A stretch of DNA of 64,000 nucleotides, from the NCBI RefSeq assembly GCF_020544465.1, contig NZ_CP066126.1, positions 2,976,001-3,040,000 of the forward strand. The letters are read 5' to 3'. The notes below the pieces were generated by a model. That model searched no databases. It had not been told where the DNA came from and worked only from the letters and a program-made list of their open reading frames with translations. Made by a program: the position numbers and the translations under genes. Source of the stretch: Chromobacterium rhizoryzae. Lineage in GTDB: Bacteria; Pseudomonadota; Gammaproteobacteria; Burkholderiales; Chromobacteriaceae. Positions within the stretch are counted from its first letter, which is position 1; every line of letters begins with the position of its first letter. Positions 26,589 to 35,861 of this stretch are shown in pieces.

Positions 26589-26731
26589 AGCCTGTTCACA
26601 ATCTCGCGAGCAAGAGCGAGACAAGGCAAAAACGAGCGAAAAAGCGGAATGTACACGTGGTACATGAGCATTTTGAGCTTGTTTTTAACGCTGTATCGCC
26701 GCAGCGCAGTAGATCGTGAACAGGTTCTTAG
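26587..26731 (+). repeat. Palindromic element, copy R10
   Basis: 145 bp, same orientation as R1. Ends 'AGAGCCTGTTCACAATCTCG' and 'GATCGTGAACAGGTTCTTAG', centre 'TGTACACGTGGTACA'. The tldD stop codon (TAA on the minus strand, 26728-26730) lies in its right end. Confidence 0.87.
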
Positions 26732-28170
26732 CCGCCGGTGCCGCCCACGGTCAGGCCGCCGTCTATGCGCAGCGTGGGCTGGCCCACGCCCACCGGCACG
26801 CTCTGGCCTTCCTTGCCGCAGACGCCGACGCCCTGATCCAGCTGCAAATCATTGCCTATCATGCTGACGTAGTTGAGCACGTCCGGCCCGTTGCCTATCA
26901 GGGTGGCGCCCTTGACCGGATAGCTGAGCTTGCCGTTTTCGATGCGCCAGGCTTCCGACGCGGAAAACACGAACTTGCCGCTGGTGATGTCCACCTGGCC
27001 GCCGCCGAAATTGACCGCGTACAGGCCGTCCTTGACCGAGGCGATGATTTCCTGCGGATCGTGCTGGCCGGCCAGCATATAGGTATTGGTCATCCGCGGC
27101 ATCGGGATGTGGGCGTAGGACTCGCGGCGGCCGTTGCCGGTGGCGCCCACCTGCATCAGGCGCGAATTCATCGCGTCCTGCATATAACCCTTGAGCACGC
27201 CGTCCTCTATCAGCACGGTGCGCTGAGTGGGATTGCCCTCGTCGTCTATCGCCAGAGAACCGCGGCGCTCTTCCATCACCCCGTCGTCCACCACCGTGAC
27301 GCCCGGCGCCGCCACCCGCTGGCCGATCTTGCCGGAAAAGGCCGAAGTGCCCTTGCGGTTGAAATCGCCTTCCAGGCCATGGCCTATCGCCTCGTGCAAG
27401 AGCACGCCGGGCCAACCCGGCCCCAGCACCACGGTCATCTGGCCCGCCGGCGCCGGCCGCGAATCCAGATTGGTCAGCGCCTGATGCACCGCCTGGCGCG
27501 CGTAGCGCTCCAGCACCTCGTCGTCGAAGTAGGCCAGGTCGAAGCGGCCGCCGCCGCCGCTGGAGCCCTGCTCGCGGCGGCCGTTCTGCTCGGCGATCAC
27601 CATCACCGACAGCCGCACCAGCGGCCGCACGTCGGCGGCGCGCACGCCGTCGTGGCGCGCCACGTAGACCACGTCGTATTCGCTGGCCATGCCGGCCATC
27701 ACCTGGATCACCCGCGGGTCCTGCGCCCGCGCCATCCGCTCCACTTTTTCCAGCAAGGCCACCTTGGCCGCCGCCTCCAGGCTGTGGCAGGGGTCCAGCG
27801 CCGGGTACAGCGGCTTGGGCGCGCGCCGGGTCTGCGCGCCGGCGGAACCGTCCCCGCCCGCCTGACCGATGGCGCGCACCGCGTCGGCGGAGCGGCTCAG
27901 CGCTTCCAGGCTGATGGCGTCGGAATAGGCGAAGGCGGTCTTGTCACCGGCCACCGCGCGCACGCCCACGCCTTGGTCAATGCTGAAGCTGCCGGACTTG
28001 ACGATGCCCTCTTCCAGGCTCCAGGCCTCGCTGCGGGTGTATTGAAAATAGAGATCGGCGTAGTCGATGGCGTGGTGGCGCATGCGCGCCAGCGTGGCTT
28101 CCAAAGCCGCCTCGTCCAGACCGTAAGGCTTGAGCAGCAGGCTGTCTGCCGCGGAGAAAGCATCTTGCAT
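26728..28170 (-). CDS. tldD: Metalloprotease TldD
   Basis: A 480-residue protein, the size of E. coli TldD. The zinc site 'HEAIGHGLEGD' occupies residues 259-269 (His259, Glu260, His264), and 'SGSFSIDQGVGVRAVAGDKT' near the N-terminus and 'GVGVCGKEGQSVPVGVGQPT' at the end are family signatures. TldD forms a heterodimer with TldE/PmbA that degrades short unfolded peptides and matures modified peptides such as microcins; tldE is not in this window. Start: ATG 28170 matches the family; the longer open frame to 28428 lies inside the nitrilase gene. It is the last gene of yhdP-nitrilase-tldD, 14 bp after the nitrilase stop, and its stop is in repeat R10. Confidence 0.95.
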   Translation of the reverse strand: MQDAFSAADSLLLKPYGLDEAALEATLARMRHHAIDYADLYFQYTRSEAWSLEEGIVKSGSFSIDQGVGVRAVAGDKTAFAYSDAISLEALSRSADAVRAIGQAGGDGSAGAQTRRAPKPLYPALDPCHSLEAAAKVALLEKVERMARAQDPRVIQVMAGMASEYDVVYVARHDGVRAADVRPLVRLSVMVIAEQNGRREQGSSGGGGRFDLAYFDDEVLERYARQAVHQALTNLDSRPAPAGQMTVVLGPGWPGVLLHEAIGHGLEGDFNRKGTSAFSGKIGQRVAAPGVTVVDDGVMEERRGSLAIDDEGNPTQRTVLIEDGVLKGYMQDAMNSRLMQVGATGNGRRESYAHIPMPRMTNTYMLAGQHDPQEIIASVKDGLYAVNFGGGQVDITSGKFVFSASEAWRIENGKLSYPVKGATLIGNGPDVLNYVSMIGNDLQLDQGVGVCGKEGQSVPVGVGQPTLRIDGGLTVGGTGG

Positions 28171-28184
28171 AGTGTCGGGTTCTT

Positions 28185-28994
28185 TCACGCGAGTACGCGG
28201 TGCGCCAGCGCCGGCAGGCGGGTGCGCACCGACTGGATCAATGTCGGGTCGATTTCGGCGAGGATCACGCCCTCGCCCTTGTCTATTTCGGCCAGCACGC
28301 GGCCCCAGGGATCGATGATCATCGAATGCCCGTGGGTCTTGCGGCCGTTGTCGTGTTCTCCGCCCTGCGCCGAGGCCAGCACATAGCTCTGGTTCTCGAT
28401 AGCGCGCGCGCGCAACAGCGGCTCCCAATGCGCCTCGCCGGTGGTGGCGGTGAAGGCCGCCGGCAAAATCATCAGATCATAGGGCGACAACTGGCGGAAC
28501 AGTTCAGGGAAACGCAGATCGTAGCAGATGCCGAAGGCCATCTCGGCGAAACCCAGATCCGCCTTGACCGGCTGCTCGCCCGGACGGATGGTGTTGGATT
28601 CGCAATAACTCTCGCCCAGGCCGGAGAAGCCGAACAAATGGATCTTGTCGTAGCGGGCGCGCACCTCGCCGTCCGGGTCGAACAGCAAGGTGGTGTTCAG
28701 CACCCGCTGCGGTTCCGGGCTGCGCAAGGGCACGGTGCCGGCCGCCAGCCACACGCCGTTCTCCTGCGCCATCCTCGCCAGCGCGCTCTGGATGGGGCCG
28801 TCGCCGTAGGCTTCGCACACGGCCACCTTATCGGTTTCCTGCCGCCCCATCAGGCAAAAATACTCGGGCAAGACCACCAGCCGCGCGCCCTTGCCGGCGG
28901 CTTCCGCCACCCAATGCGCGGCGCGCTGCAAATTGGCCGTCACGTCGGAGCCGGACACCATCTGCACCGCCGCCGCCAGGAATTTTTGCTTCAT
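28185..28994 (-). CDS. Carbon-nitrogen hydrolase, Nit1/deaminated-glutathione amidase type
   Basis: A 269-residue nitrilase-superfamily amidase. The Glu-Lys-Cys triad is visible: Glu in 'LVVLPEYFCLMG', Lys in 'RYDKIHLFGF' and Cys in 'AFGICYDLRFPELF'. The 'RYDKIHLFG' and 'YDLRFPELFR' forms are typical of Nit1-branch enzymes that hydrolyse deaminated glutathione, a metabolite-repair step, or act as omega-amidases. Its ATG at 28994 overlaps the yhdP stop by 4 bases, and tldD follows 14 bp after its stop, so the three are one transcription unit, an arrangement I know from other proteobacteria. Confidence 0.92.
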   Translation of the reverse strand: MKQKFLAAAVQMVSGSDVTANLQRAAHWVAEAAGKGARLVVLPEYFCLMGRQETDKVAVCEAYGDGPIQSALARMAQENGVWLAAGTVPLRSPEPQRVLNTTLLFDPDGEVRARYDKIHLFGFSGLGESYCESNTIRPGEQPVKADLGFAEMAFGICYDLRFPELFRQLSPYDLMILPAAFTATTGEAHWEPLLRARAIENQSYVLASAQGGEHDNGRKTHGHSMIIDPWGRVLAEIDKGEGVILAEIDPTLIQSVRTRLPALAHRVLA

Positions 28995-31900
28995 GGTTTC
29001 CCCCCTTTGTTCTGCTGTATCGGACCGATCGCCGTGCGCACCACCTTGGGGTCGCGCAAGGAGCCGCTCACTTCGTAATCCACCGACAGGATGCGGCCCA
29101 CCGGATCGCGCAGCACTTTCTGCGCCGCCAGCGTGGCGATGCCCACCACCGGATTGAGCAGGGCCGCCCCCGCCGCCAGCGCCACGCTTTCCGCCAGCCG
29201 CGGCACCACGTGCACTTTCAAGGCCTGGCTTTCCTTGCCCAGGTCCAGTTCTCCGGAAATCGTCACGTCCGCGCCCGGCCCCTTCATCTCCACCTTGGAC
29301 GAAGTGAACAGACCGTTGCGCGCCTGCGCCTCGCCTTTCAGGCTGTCGAAGGCGAAGCCGTCGCTGAACACGTCGGTGAAGTCCAGCCGGATGCGGCGCG
29401 GCAGCGATTGCAGGCTGAGCGCGCCCAGGAGCTTGACCACGCCCGGGTCCACCTTGGCGAAGCGTCCGTCCTTGAAGTCTAGCGCCAATTCGCCGGATAC
29501 CTTGGCCAAATCCAGATCGCCCAGGCCGCCGGGCCAATTCAAGCGGCCGTTGAGCGTGCCCTGGCCGTTGCGGAAAATCTCGCCCTGACCCAGCCGCGTC
29601 AGCAGCTTGCCGGCGTCGCCGACGAGCAATTCGAAGCGGGCGTCGACATTGCCGGCGCCGCGCGCGTCCGAACGCACCGTGGCCTTCAGCGTGCCGTCGT
29701 TGGTGGTCAGCCGCAAGGGCGCCATCTGCCAGACGCTGCCGTCGCGGCGCGCCTCCAGCTCCAGCCGGCCCACCGAGCGCCCCTGCAACACCAGTTCGCC
29801 GACGCGCACCTTCATCTCCGGCAGCCGGCGGTTCAGCACCGAGGCTTCGCCGCCGGCCGCGGCCTTGGCCTCCGCCGCGCCCTCCTTCTTCTCCTTGTCC
29901 GCCGGCAGGTTCAAGGCCAGACGACTGAGATTGGCCTGCAGCAGGCCGTTGCCTTCCGGCCGGTAGCTGGCGTCGCCGCTCATCTCGTTGGAGCGCAGCT
30001 GTACGGTCCAGGCCTTGGACAGCTCGCGGTTGCCCAAGCGGGCGTTGACCTTGTGCAGGCTCAGGCCCGGCAATACCAATTCCGGCGTTTCCAGTTCCAG
30101 CTGCAAGGCCGGCAGGGCCGCAGGCTCTCCGCCGCCGCTGGACTGCGCGGCGCCGTCGGCCAGTTTCAGCCAATCGTCCAGCACCACCTTGGGCTGCGCC
30201 ACCCGCACCGCCAGGCCGGACGCCGCCGGCTCGCCCGGCGCGCGGCCCACGCCCAGCGCGCCGGCCTGCAAATCGCCGTGTTCGTTCAAACGCAGGCGGC
30301 CGGCTATCATGCCGTCCAGACTGAAGTCCAGCCGCTGGGTCTGGACGCCGCGCATCTGCTGCGGCCGCAGCTGCAATTGCAGCGGCAAGGCCGCGCCGGC
30401 GCTCTTGGCCAGCGGCGGCGGCAAATCGAAGGCGGTGCCCTGCAAGTCCGAACTCACCGCCAGGCTTTCCAAGCCCTGCTTGACGATGAACTGCGCGCGG
30501 TAGCCGGACTTGCCCGACACCTGCTCCGCCAGCGCCGGCAGATACTGCTTCAGCACTTGACGCGAATCGGCCTGGCCGGCCAGTTCGAAACGCATGCGCT
30601 TGTCTGCGCCGGTGTTGGCCTTCAACTGGAACGGACCGCCGAAGCCGACGAACTGCAGGCCCGGGCTGTCCACGCCGCGTTCGGTAAAGGTCAGCCGGCC
30701 GCGCGCCTTGCTCAGCGGCGGAATCGGCAGGGATTTGAAGCGCAGCGCGTTGTCGGCGAAGCGGATGTCGCCGCGCACCGTCACGCCCTGTTCGCCGGCC
30801 AGCGGTATCCCCAGTTTCAAGTCCAGGCTGGCGTCGCCGCCGGCTTCGATCTGGCCGGTGAAGCCATCCAGCCAGCCGTCCACCGGGCTTTGCGTGGTGA
30901 AGGCCAGCATGCGCTGCAGACGGTCGGCCGCGCGGCCCTCCACCGTCAGCATGGGCACGTCGGCGCCCAGATTGTCTATCACCGCCTTGACGCCGCTCAG
31001 CGGCACGCCCACGGTGACGGCGCGGCGCGCGTTCACCTCCATCCGTTCATTGCGGAACAGCAATTGGGCGTCGATGTCGTCGATGCGCGGCCAGCCGGAC
31101 TGATAGCTGAGACGCGCGCGCTCCACCTCGGCCTCCACCAGAAACTCGCCGCCCTTGCCGCCGGCAAAGGGGAACTGCTCCAGATCGCCGCGCAGCTTCA
31201 TCGTCGCCTGGCGCAGCTGCCCGCCCTGCAAGGCCTGGCGCAGCCAGCGCAAAGTGTGCTCGCCCACCTCGTGCGGCAGATACTCCGCCACCCTGGCCGC
31301 CGGCACTCCGGCAATGCTGGCGCGCAGATCGGCTACGCCGGCCCCGGCGCCCTGATGCCGATAACTGCCTTGCAGGCTGCCGGACAAATCGGCGTTGGAG
31401 AAGGCGGCCTGGCGGAAGTCCAAGACCACCGCCTGCCCTTCCCGCCGCCAGCCCACGTCGGCGGTCAGCTTGTCGAAATTCAACGGCGCGACAAAAACCG
31501 ATGGATAGCTGACCTGGGACTTGCCGGTGTCCAGCTGCAGGCGGCCACCTTTTTCGTCGAAGCTGATCGCGCCGCTGACGCCGGACACGCCGGGCAGCTC
31601 CCCGAACGGCTGCCAGGCCAGCTTTTCAAAACGGGATTTGAGTTTGAAGGCCTTGGGCGCTTCCAACGCGCCCTTCCAGCTGACGGTCAGGTCGCGCAGC
31701 GCGCCGCTGGGCGAGAAACGCGCGAACAAGGGGTTGCGGTCGGCGCCCAGCGCGTGGATGAAGGGGGTCAGGTGGCTGAGGTCCACATTGTCCAGCGTCA
31801 GTTGGCCGAAGCCTTGCTCGCCGTAACGCCACTCGCCGTCGATATTGGAATTGTCGAAAGCCAGGCCGCTGGCGCTGGCCAGGCTCAGCCGGCTGGCCTT

Positions 31901-32878
31901 GACCTTATAGCTGCCGCTGAGCTGGCGCGTCAGCTGCAACTCGCCCTGCAGCCGCGGCAGCACCAGTTCGTGGGAATCCGGCGGCGTGTAGGCGGCGTCG
32001 TGGACGTTGACGCTGGCTTTCAAGGCGTCGATGGCGCCGTCGGAGAAGGACATCTCCACCGTGCCGCTGCCCTCGCCGCTGCGCAGCATGCCCAGTTGTT
32101 GCAGATAACGCGTCCACGACCCCACCTTGGCGCCGTCCAGCGCCACCTTGAGCGAGCCCGACCACTGCTGCCAGGCGGCGATGTCGTCGCCGCGCCAGGA
32201 CGCCGTCAGATCGAAGCCCTTGCCCAAGGACGCCGCCGGCTGGCCGGACAGCTTCAGGCCGTGGCCGAACAGGCCGGCGCTCAGCTTGAGCTGGCCCTGG
32301 CTCAGGTCCAGCCGCGGCAGGCCCAGCAATTCATCCTGCCAGCTCAGCCGCGCGTCGCTGATCTCCAGGCTGGGCTGGCGCAGCAGCCAATTGCCCAGGC
32401 CGCTGTCGGCGGAGCCGGAACTCAGATCGAAGCCGTTCAGATAGATCACGCCCTGGCGCGAGCGCAGCAGCTCCACCGTAGGGCCCTTGACCACCACGCT
32501 GGCCAGCCGCGGCTCCAGCGCCAGCAAGGAACGCCACGACGGCTCCAGCGACACCTGGCGCAAGGTCAGCGCCTTGCCGTCCTGCGGATTGGCGATGGTG
32601 ACGCCGCCCAGCTCGAAACGCGGCCCCACGGTCAGCCATTCGCCGGACAAGGCCGCCACCTGCACCGGCCGCCCCAGCGACTGGCTCAGATAACGCTCCA
32701 GCGGCTGGCGAAACTGGTTCAGATTGGGCAGCACCCAGAAAGTGAACGCGCAAAAGGCCGCCAGCAGCAGCGTCAAGGCGGCGGCGGCGGCCATTCCCAA
32801 CAGCGCACAGGTCCGTTTCAGGACCTTGATCACATGGATATGGGACAGAACGGAGAAGAGCTTTTCCAAATGCGGCAA
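28991..32878 (-). CDS. yhdP: YhdP family AsmA-like envelope protein
   Basis: A 1295-residue inner-membrane anchored protein. One transmembrane helix near residues 27-50 ('AAALTLLLAAFCAFTFWVLP') precedes a very long periplasmic region rich in beta-strand repeats, with 'LGRPVQVAALSGEW' near the N-terminus and an AsmA-like C-terminal part ('MKGPGADVTISGELDLGKES'). YhdP-type proteins are long, bridge-like members of the AsmA/VPS13-like group involved in phospholipid movement to the outer membrane. The size agrees with the E. coli protein. It heads the operon yhdP-nitrilase-tldD and is divergent from glnE with only 48 bp between, so their promoters must be close. Confidence 0.92.
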   Translation of the reverse strand: MPHLEKLFSVLSHIHVIKVLKRTCALLGMAAAAALTLLLAAFCAFTFWVLPNLNQFRQPLERYLSQSLGRPVQVAALSGEWLTVGPRFELGGVTIANPQDGKALTLRQVSLEPSWRSLLALEPRLASVVVKGPTVELLRSRQGVIYLNGFDLSSGSADSGLGNWLLRQPSLEISDARLSWQDELLGLPRLDLSQGQLKLSAGLFGHGLKLSGQPAASLGKGFDLTASWRGDDIAAWQQWSGSLKVALDGAKVGSWTRYLQQLGMLRSGEGSGTVEMSFSDGAIDALKASVNVHDAAYTPPDSHELVLPRLQGELQLTRQLSGSYKVKASRLSLASASGLAFDNSNIDGEWRYGEQGFGQLTLDNVDLSHLTPFIHALGADRNPLFARFSPSGALRDLTVSWKGALEAPKAFKLKSRFEKLAWQPFGELPGVSGVSGAISFDEKGGRLQLDTGKSQVSYPSVFVAPLNFDKLTADVGWRREGQAVVLDFRQAAFSNADLSGSLQGSYRHQGAGAGVADLRASIAGVPAARVAEYLPHEVGEHTLRWLRQALQGGQLRQATMKLRGDLEQFPFAGGKGGEFLVEAEVERARLSYQSGWPRIDDIDAQLLFRNERMEVNARRAVTVGVPLSGVKAVIDNLGADVPMLTVEGRAADRLQRMLAFTTQSPVDGWLDGFTGQIEAGGDASLDLKLGIPLAGEQGVTVRGDIRFADNALRFKSLPIPPLSKARGRLTFTERGVDSPGLQFVGFGGPFQLKANTGADKRMRFELAGQADSRQVLKQYLPALAEQVSGKSGYRAQFIVKQGLESLAVSSDLQGTAFDLPPPLAKSAGAALPLQLQLRPQQMRGVQTQRLDFSLDGMIAGRLRLNEHGDLQAGALGVGRAPGEPAASGLAVRVAQPKVVLDDWLKLADGAAQSSGGGEPAALPALQLELETPELVLPGLSLHKVNARLGNRELSKAWTVQLRSNEMSGDASYRPEGNGLLQANLSRLALNLPADKEKKEGAAEAKAAAGGEASVLNRRLPEMKVRVGELVLQGRSVGRLELEARRDGSVWQMAPLRLTTNDGTLKATVRSDARGAGNVDARFELLVGDAGKLLTRLGQGEIFRNGQGTLNGRLNWPGGLGDLDLAKVSGELALDFKDGRFAKVDPGVVKLLGALSLQSLPRRIRLDFTDVFSDGFAFDSLKGEAQARNGLFTSSKVEMKGPGADVTISGELDLGKESQALKVHVVPRLAESVALAAGAALLNPVVGIATLAAQKVLRDPVGRILSVDYEVSGSLRDPKVVRTAIGPIQQNKGGKP

Positions 32879-32926
32879 ACCGTTACAATGTGGCCATCAA
32901 GAATTGACATGCCGTAGAGGCCTATT

Positions 32927-35617
32927 ATGCCAGCAAACACGGCCGCTGCCATTGCCCGCAGCCGCGAGTTCTCTCACTATCTGCAGCGTCTGCTGACCGC
33001 CCGCCCCGAAGAATTGGAGCGGCTGCAAGCCAGGCTAGGCCGGCCTTTCGACGCGGCGGAGATGGAAGCCTTCGCCGACTGGCAGGCACTGAGCGACGCC
33101 GAAGGGCTGGCGCCGGCGCTGCGGCGGCTGCGCCAGGCGGTGGTGGCGCGGCTGATCTGCCGCGATCTCAACGGCCTGGCGGATCTGGACGAAGTGGTGT
33201 CCACCGTCAGCGCGCTGGCCGATTTCGCCGTCGAACGGGCGCTGGTCTGCGCCCGCGCCGGCCTCGCCCACTACGGCCAGCCGATAGGCGAGGATAGCGG
33301 CGAGGTCCAGCAATTGATCGTCATCGGCATGGGCAAGCTGGGCGGCGGCGAACTCAACGTCAGTTCCGACATCGACCTGATCTTCGTCTACCCGGAAAGC
33401 GGCGACACCGACGGCGCCGCCCATGGCGGCCGCGCCATCAGCAACCACGAATACTTCACCCAGGTGGGCAAGAAGCTGATCGCCCTGCTCAACGACGTCA
33501 CCGCCGACGGCCAGGTGTTCCGCGTCGACATGCGGCTGCGGCCCTACGGCGACTCCGGCCCGCTGGCGATGAGCTTCGCCGCCTTGGAAAACTATCTGCT
33601 GAGCCAGGGCCGGGAATGGGAGCGCTACGCCTGGATCAAGGCCAGGCCGCTCAGCGGCGACGCGGCGGCGCTGGCCGACACGGCGCGCCCCTTCGTCTAC
33701 CGCAAATACCTGGACTACAGCGCCTACGGCGCGATGCGCGAACTGCACGCGCAGATCCGCCGCGAAGTGGCCCGCCGCGACATGGCCGACAACATCAAGC
33801 TGGGCCCCGGCGGCATCCGCGAAGTGGAATTCATCGCCCAGGTCTTCCAGCTGATACGCGGCGGCCGCGACCGCAGCCTGCAACTGCGCGGCACCCGCGA
33901 AACCTTGCGCCGGCTGGGCGAACTGCGGCTGCTGGAACCCGCCGCCGTCGCCGAACTGCAGGAAGCCTACGCCTTCCTGCGCAATCTGGAACACCGGCTG
34001 CAATATCTGGACGATCAACAGACCCAGACCCTGCCCGCCGCCGCGGACAACCGCGCCCGCATCGCCGCCGCCATGGGCTGCGCCGACTGGGAGCAGTTCA
34101 TGAACCGGCTCAACCAGCAGCGCCGCAAAGTCACCCGCCACTTCGAGCAAGTGTTCATCCTGCCCACCGAGGGCGCCGCCGACCATCCGCTCACCGAACT
34201 CTGGAGCGACATCGCCGAGGAATTGCCGGTGGAGAGGCTGCGCCAGCTGGGCTTCGCCGAACCGGAACAAGTGGCGCGCCAGCTGCAAAGCCTGGCCCAG
34301 GGGCAGCGCTACCAGCAGATGCCGCTGAACGGCCGCAAGCAGTTCGATCAATTGATGCCGGCGCTGATCGAAGTCGCCTCCCGTTTCGACAACGCCGACG
34401 CCACGCTGACCCGCATCATCGCCTTGATGGAAGCGATCAGCCGCCGCGCCTCCTACCTGGCGCTGCTGACCGAATACCCGCAGACCCTGCAACGGCTGGC
34501 CTCGCTCTACTCGTCCAGCGCCTGGGTTTCCGGCTATCTGACCCGCCACCCGATACTGCTGGACGAGCTATTGGACGCGCGCGTGCTCTACGCCACGCCG
34601 GACTGGCCGCAGCTGGCGGAACAACTGGAACAGCAGCTGAGCCAGGCCGACGGCGACGTGGAGGCCAAGATGGACGCGCTGCGCCACTTCCAGCACGCGC
34701 AATCCTTCCGCCTGGTGGCGCAGGACCTGGCCGGCATGTGGACGGTGGAGGCGCTGTCCGATCAACTGTCGCTGCTGGCCGACATCGTGCTGGCGGCCAC
34801 GCTGCGCCACGCCTGGCTGGACATCCCCAGCCGCCACTGCGACACGCCGCGTTTCGCCATCATCGGCTACGGCAAGCTGGGCGGCAAAGAGCTGGGCTAC
34901 GCCTCGGACCTGGACCTGATCTTCCTCTACGACGACGAGCACCCGGACGCCGCCGAACTCTATTCGCGGCTGGCGCGCAAAATGTCCACCTGGCTGACCA
35001 GCGCCACCGCCGCCGGCGTGCTCTACGACATCGACCTGCGGCTGCGCCCCAACGGCGCCAGCGGCCTGCTGGTCAGCTCGGTCAACGCCTTCCGCCAATA
35101 CCAGGAGCAACAGGCCTGGGTCTGGGAACACCAGGCGCTGACCCGCGCCCGCTACGTGGCCGGCGACGCCGAAGTCGGCGTCCAGTTCGAACAGGAACGC
35201 CACGCCATCCTCACCCGTCGGCGCGAGCCGGCCGTGTTGCGAGACGAGGTGCTGGCGATGCGCCAGCGCATGCTGGACAGCCACCCCGCCCGCGACGAAG
35301 ACCCCAAGAACGCGCGCGGCGGCATCATAGACATCGAATTCCTGGTCCAATACCTGATCCTGACCCACGCCCACGCGCTGCCGGCGCTGACCGCCAACGC
35401 CGGCAATATCGCGCTGCTGGCCACCGCCGCCGAGGCCGGGCTGATCCCCGCCGCCGACGCCGAAGCCGCGCGCAACGCCTACCGCCACTACCGCCGGCTG
35501 CAACACGCCGCCCGACTCAACGAAAAGCAGACCGTGACGCCGGACGCCGCCTTGCTGGAGGACTACGGCCTCTGCCGATCCTTGTGGCGGCAAGTATTCG
35601 AGCAAGCGCTCAAATAA
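32927..35617 (+). CDS. glnE: Bifunctional glutamine synthetase adenylyltransferase/deadenylyltransferase
   Basis: An 896-residue enzyme that adds AMP to and removes it from a Tyr of glutamine synthetase in response to PII and glutamine. Two nucleotidyltransferase domains are plain: 'GMGKLGGGELNVSSDIDLIF' about residues 133-152 (deadenylylating) and 'GYGKLGGKELGYASDLDLIF' about 645-664 (adenylylating), joined by the regulatory helical region. Length is slightly below the 945 residues of E. coli GlnE because the N-terminus is shorter. It is divergent from yhdP with a 48-bp gap and is followed by repeat R11 after 40 bp, so it is probably transcribed alone. glnD, which controls PII, is also in this window. 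Confidence 0.95.
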   Translation: MPANTAAAIARSREFSHYLQRLLTARPEELERLQARLGRPFDAAEMEAFADWQALSDAEGLAPALRRLRQAVVARLICRDLNGLADLDEVVSTVSALADFAVERALVCARAGLAHYGQPIGEDSGEVQQLIVIGMGKLGGGELNVSSDIDLIFVYPESGDTDGAAHGGRAISNHEYFTQVGKKLIALLNDVTADGQVFRVDMRLRPYGDSGPLAMSFAALENYLLSQGREWERYAWIKARPLSGDAAALADTARPFVYRKYLDYSAYGAMRELHAQIRREVARRDMADNIKLGPGGIREVEFIAQVFQLIRGGRDRSLQLRGTRETLRRLGELRLLEPAAVAELQEAYAFLRNLEHRLQYLDDQQTQTLPAAADNRARIAAAMGCADWEQFMNRLNQQRRKVTRHFEQVFILPTEGAADHPLTELWSDIAEELPVERLRQLGFAEPEQVARQLQSLAQGQRYQQMPLNGRKQFDQLMPALIEVASRFDNADATLTRIIALMEAISRRASYLALLTEYPQTLQRLASLYSSSAWVSGYLTRHPILLDELLDARVLYATPDWPQLAEQLEQQLSQADGDVEAKMDALRHFQHAQSFRLVAQDLAGMWTVEALSDQLSLLADIVLAATLRHAWLDIPSRHCDTPRFAIIGYGKLGGKELGYASDLDLIFLYDDEHPDAAELYSRLARKMSTWLTSATAAGVLYDIDLRLRPNGASGLLVSSVNAFRQYQEQQAWVWEHQALTRARYVAGDAEVGVQFEQERHAILTRRREPAVLRDEVLAMRQRMLDSHPARDEDPKNARGGIIDIEFLVQYLILTHAHALPALTANAGNIALLATAAEAGLIPAADAEAARNAYRHYRRLQHAARLNEKQTVTPDAALLEDYGLCRSLWRQVFEQALK

Positions 35618-35656
35618 CGGTTCACAGCGTCATGAGGGCGAGATAAACTCATTGGA

Positions 35657-35804
35657 TAAGAACCTAGTTCAAAGTCTGCTGCGCTTCAGCGATACGGCGT
35701 TGAAAACCAGCTCAAAATGCTCATGTACCACGAGTACATTCCGCTTTTTCGCTCGTTTTCGCCTTGTCTCGCCCTTGCTCGCGAGACTTTGAAAAGGTTC
35801 TGAG
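35657..35804 (-). repeat. Palindromic element, copy R11
   Basis: 147 bp, orientation as R4. Ends 'AAGAACCTAGTTCAAAGTC' and 'GACTTTGAAAAGGTTCTGAG'; TTCAAAGTC/GACTTTGAA are perfect complements. Centre 'CATGTACCACGAGTACA'. It lies between glnE and ilvE; unlike most copies it is 40 bp away from the nearest stop codon. Confidence 0.87.
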
Positions 35805-35861
35805 GTCGGACAAGATCCGGCCCCATCCCAAAGCGAAAACACAATATTGGAGAACACCAAG

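Noticed and set aside
26479..26719. Small open frames made by repeats R9/R10 (and similar ones at 4364-4582, 4560-4781 and 23819-24043)
   Set aside because: They recur wherever the repeat occurs, in whichever frame is open, and lack ribosome sites. Annotating them as hypothetical proteins would be wrong.
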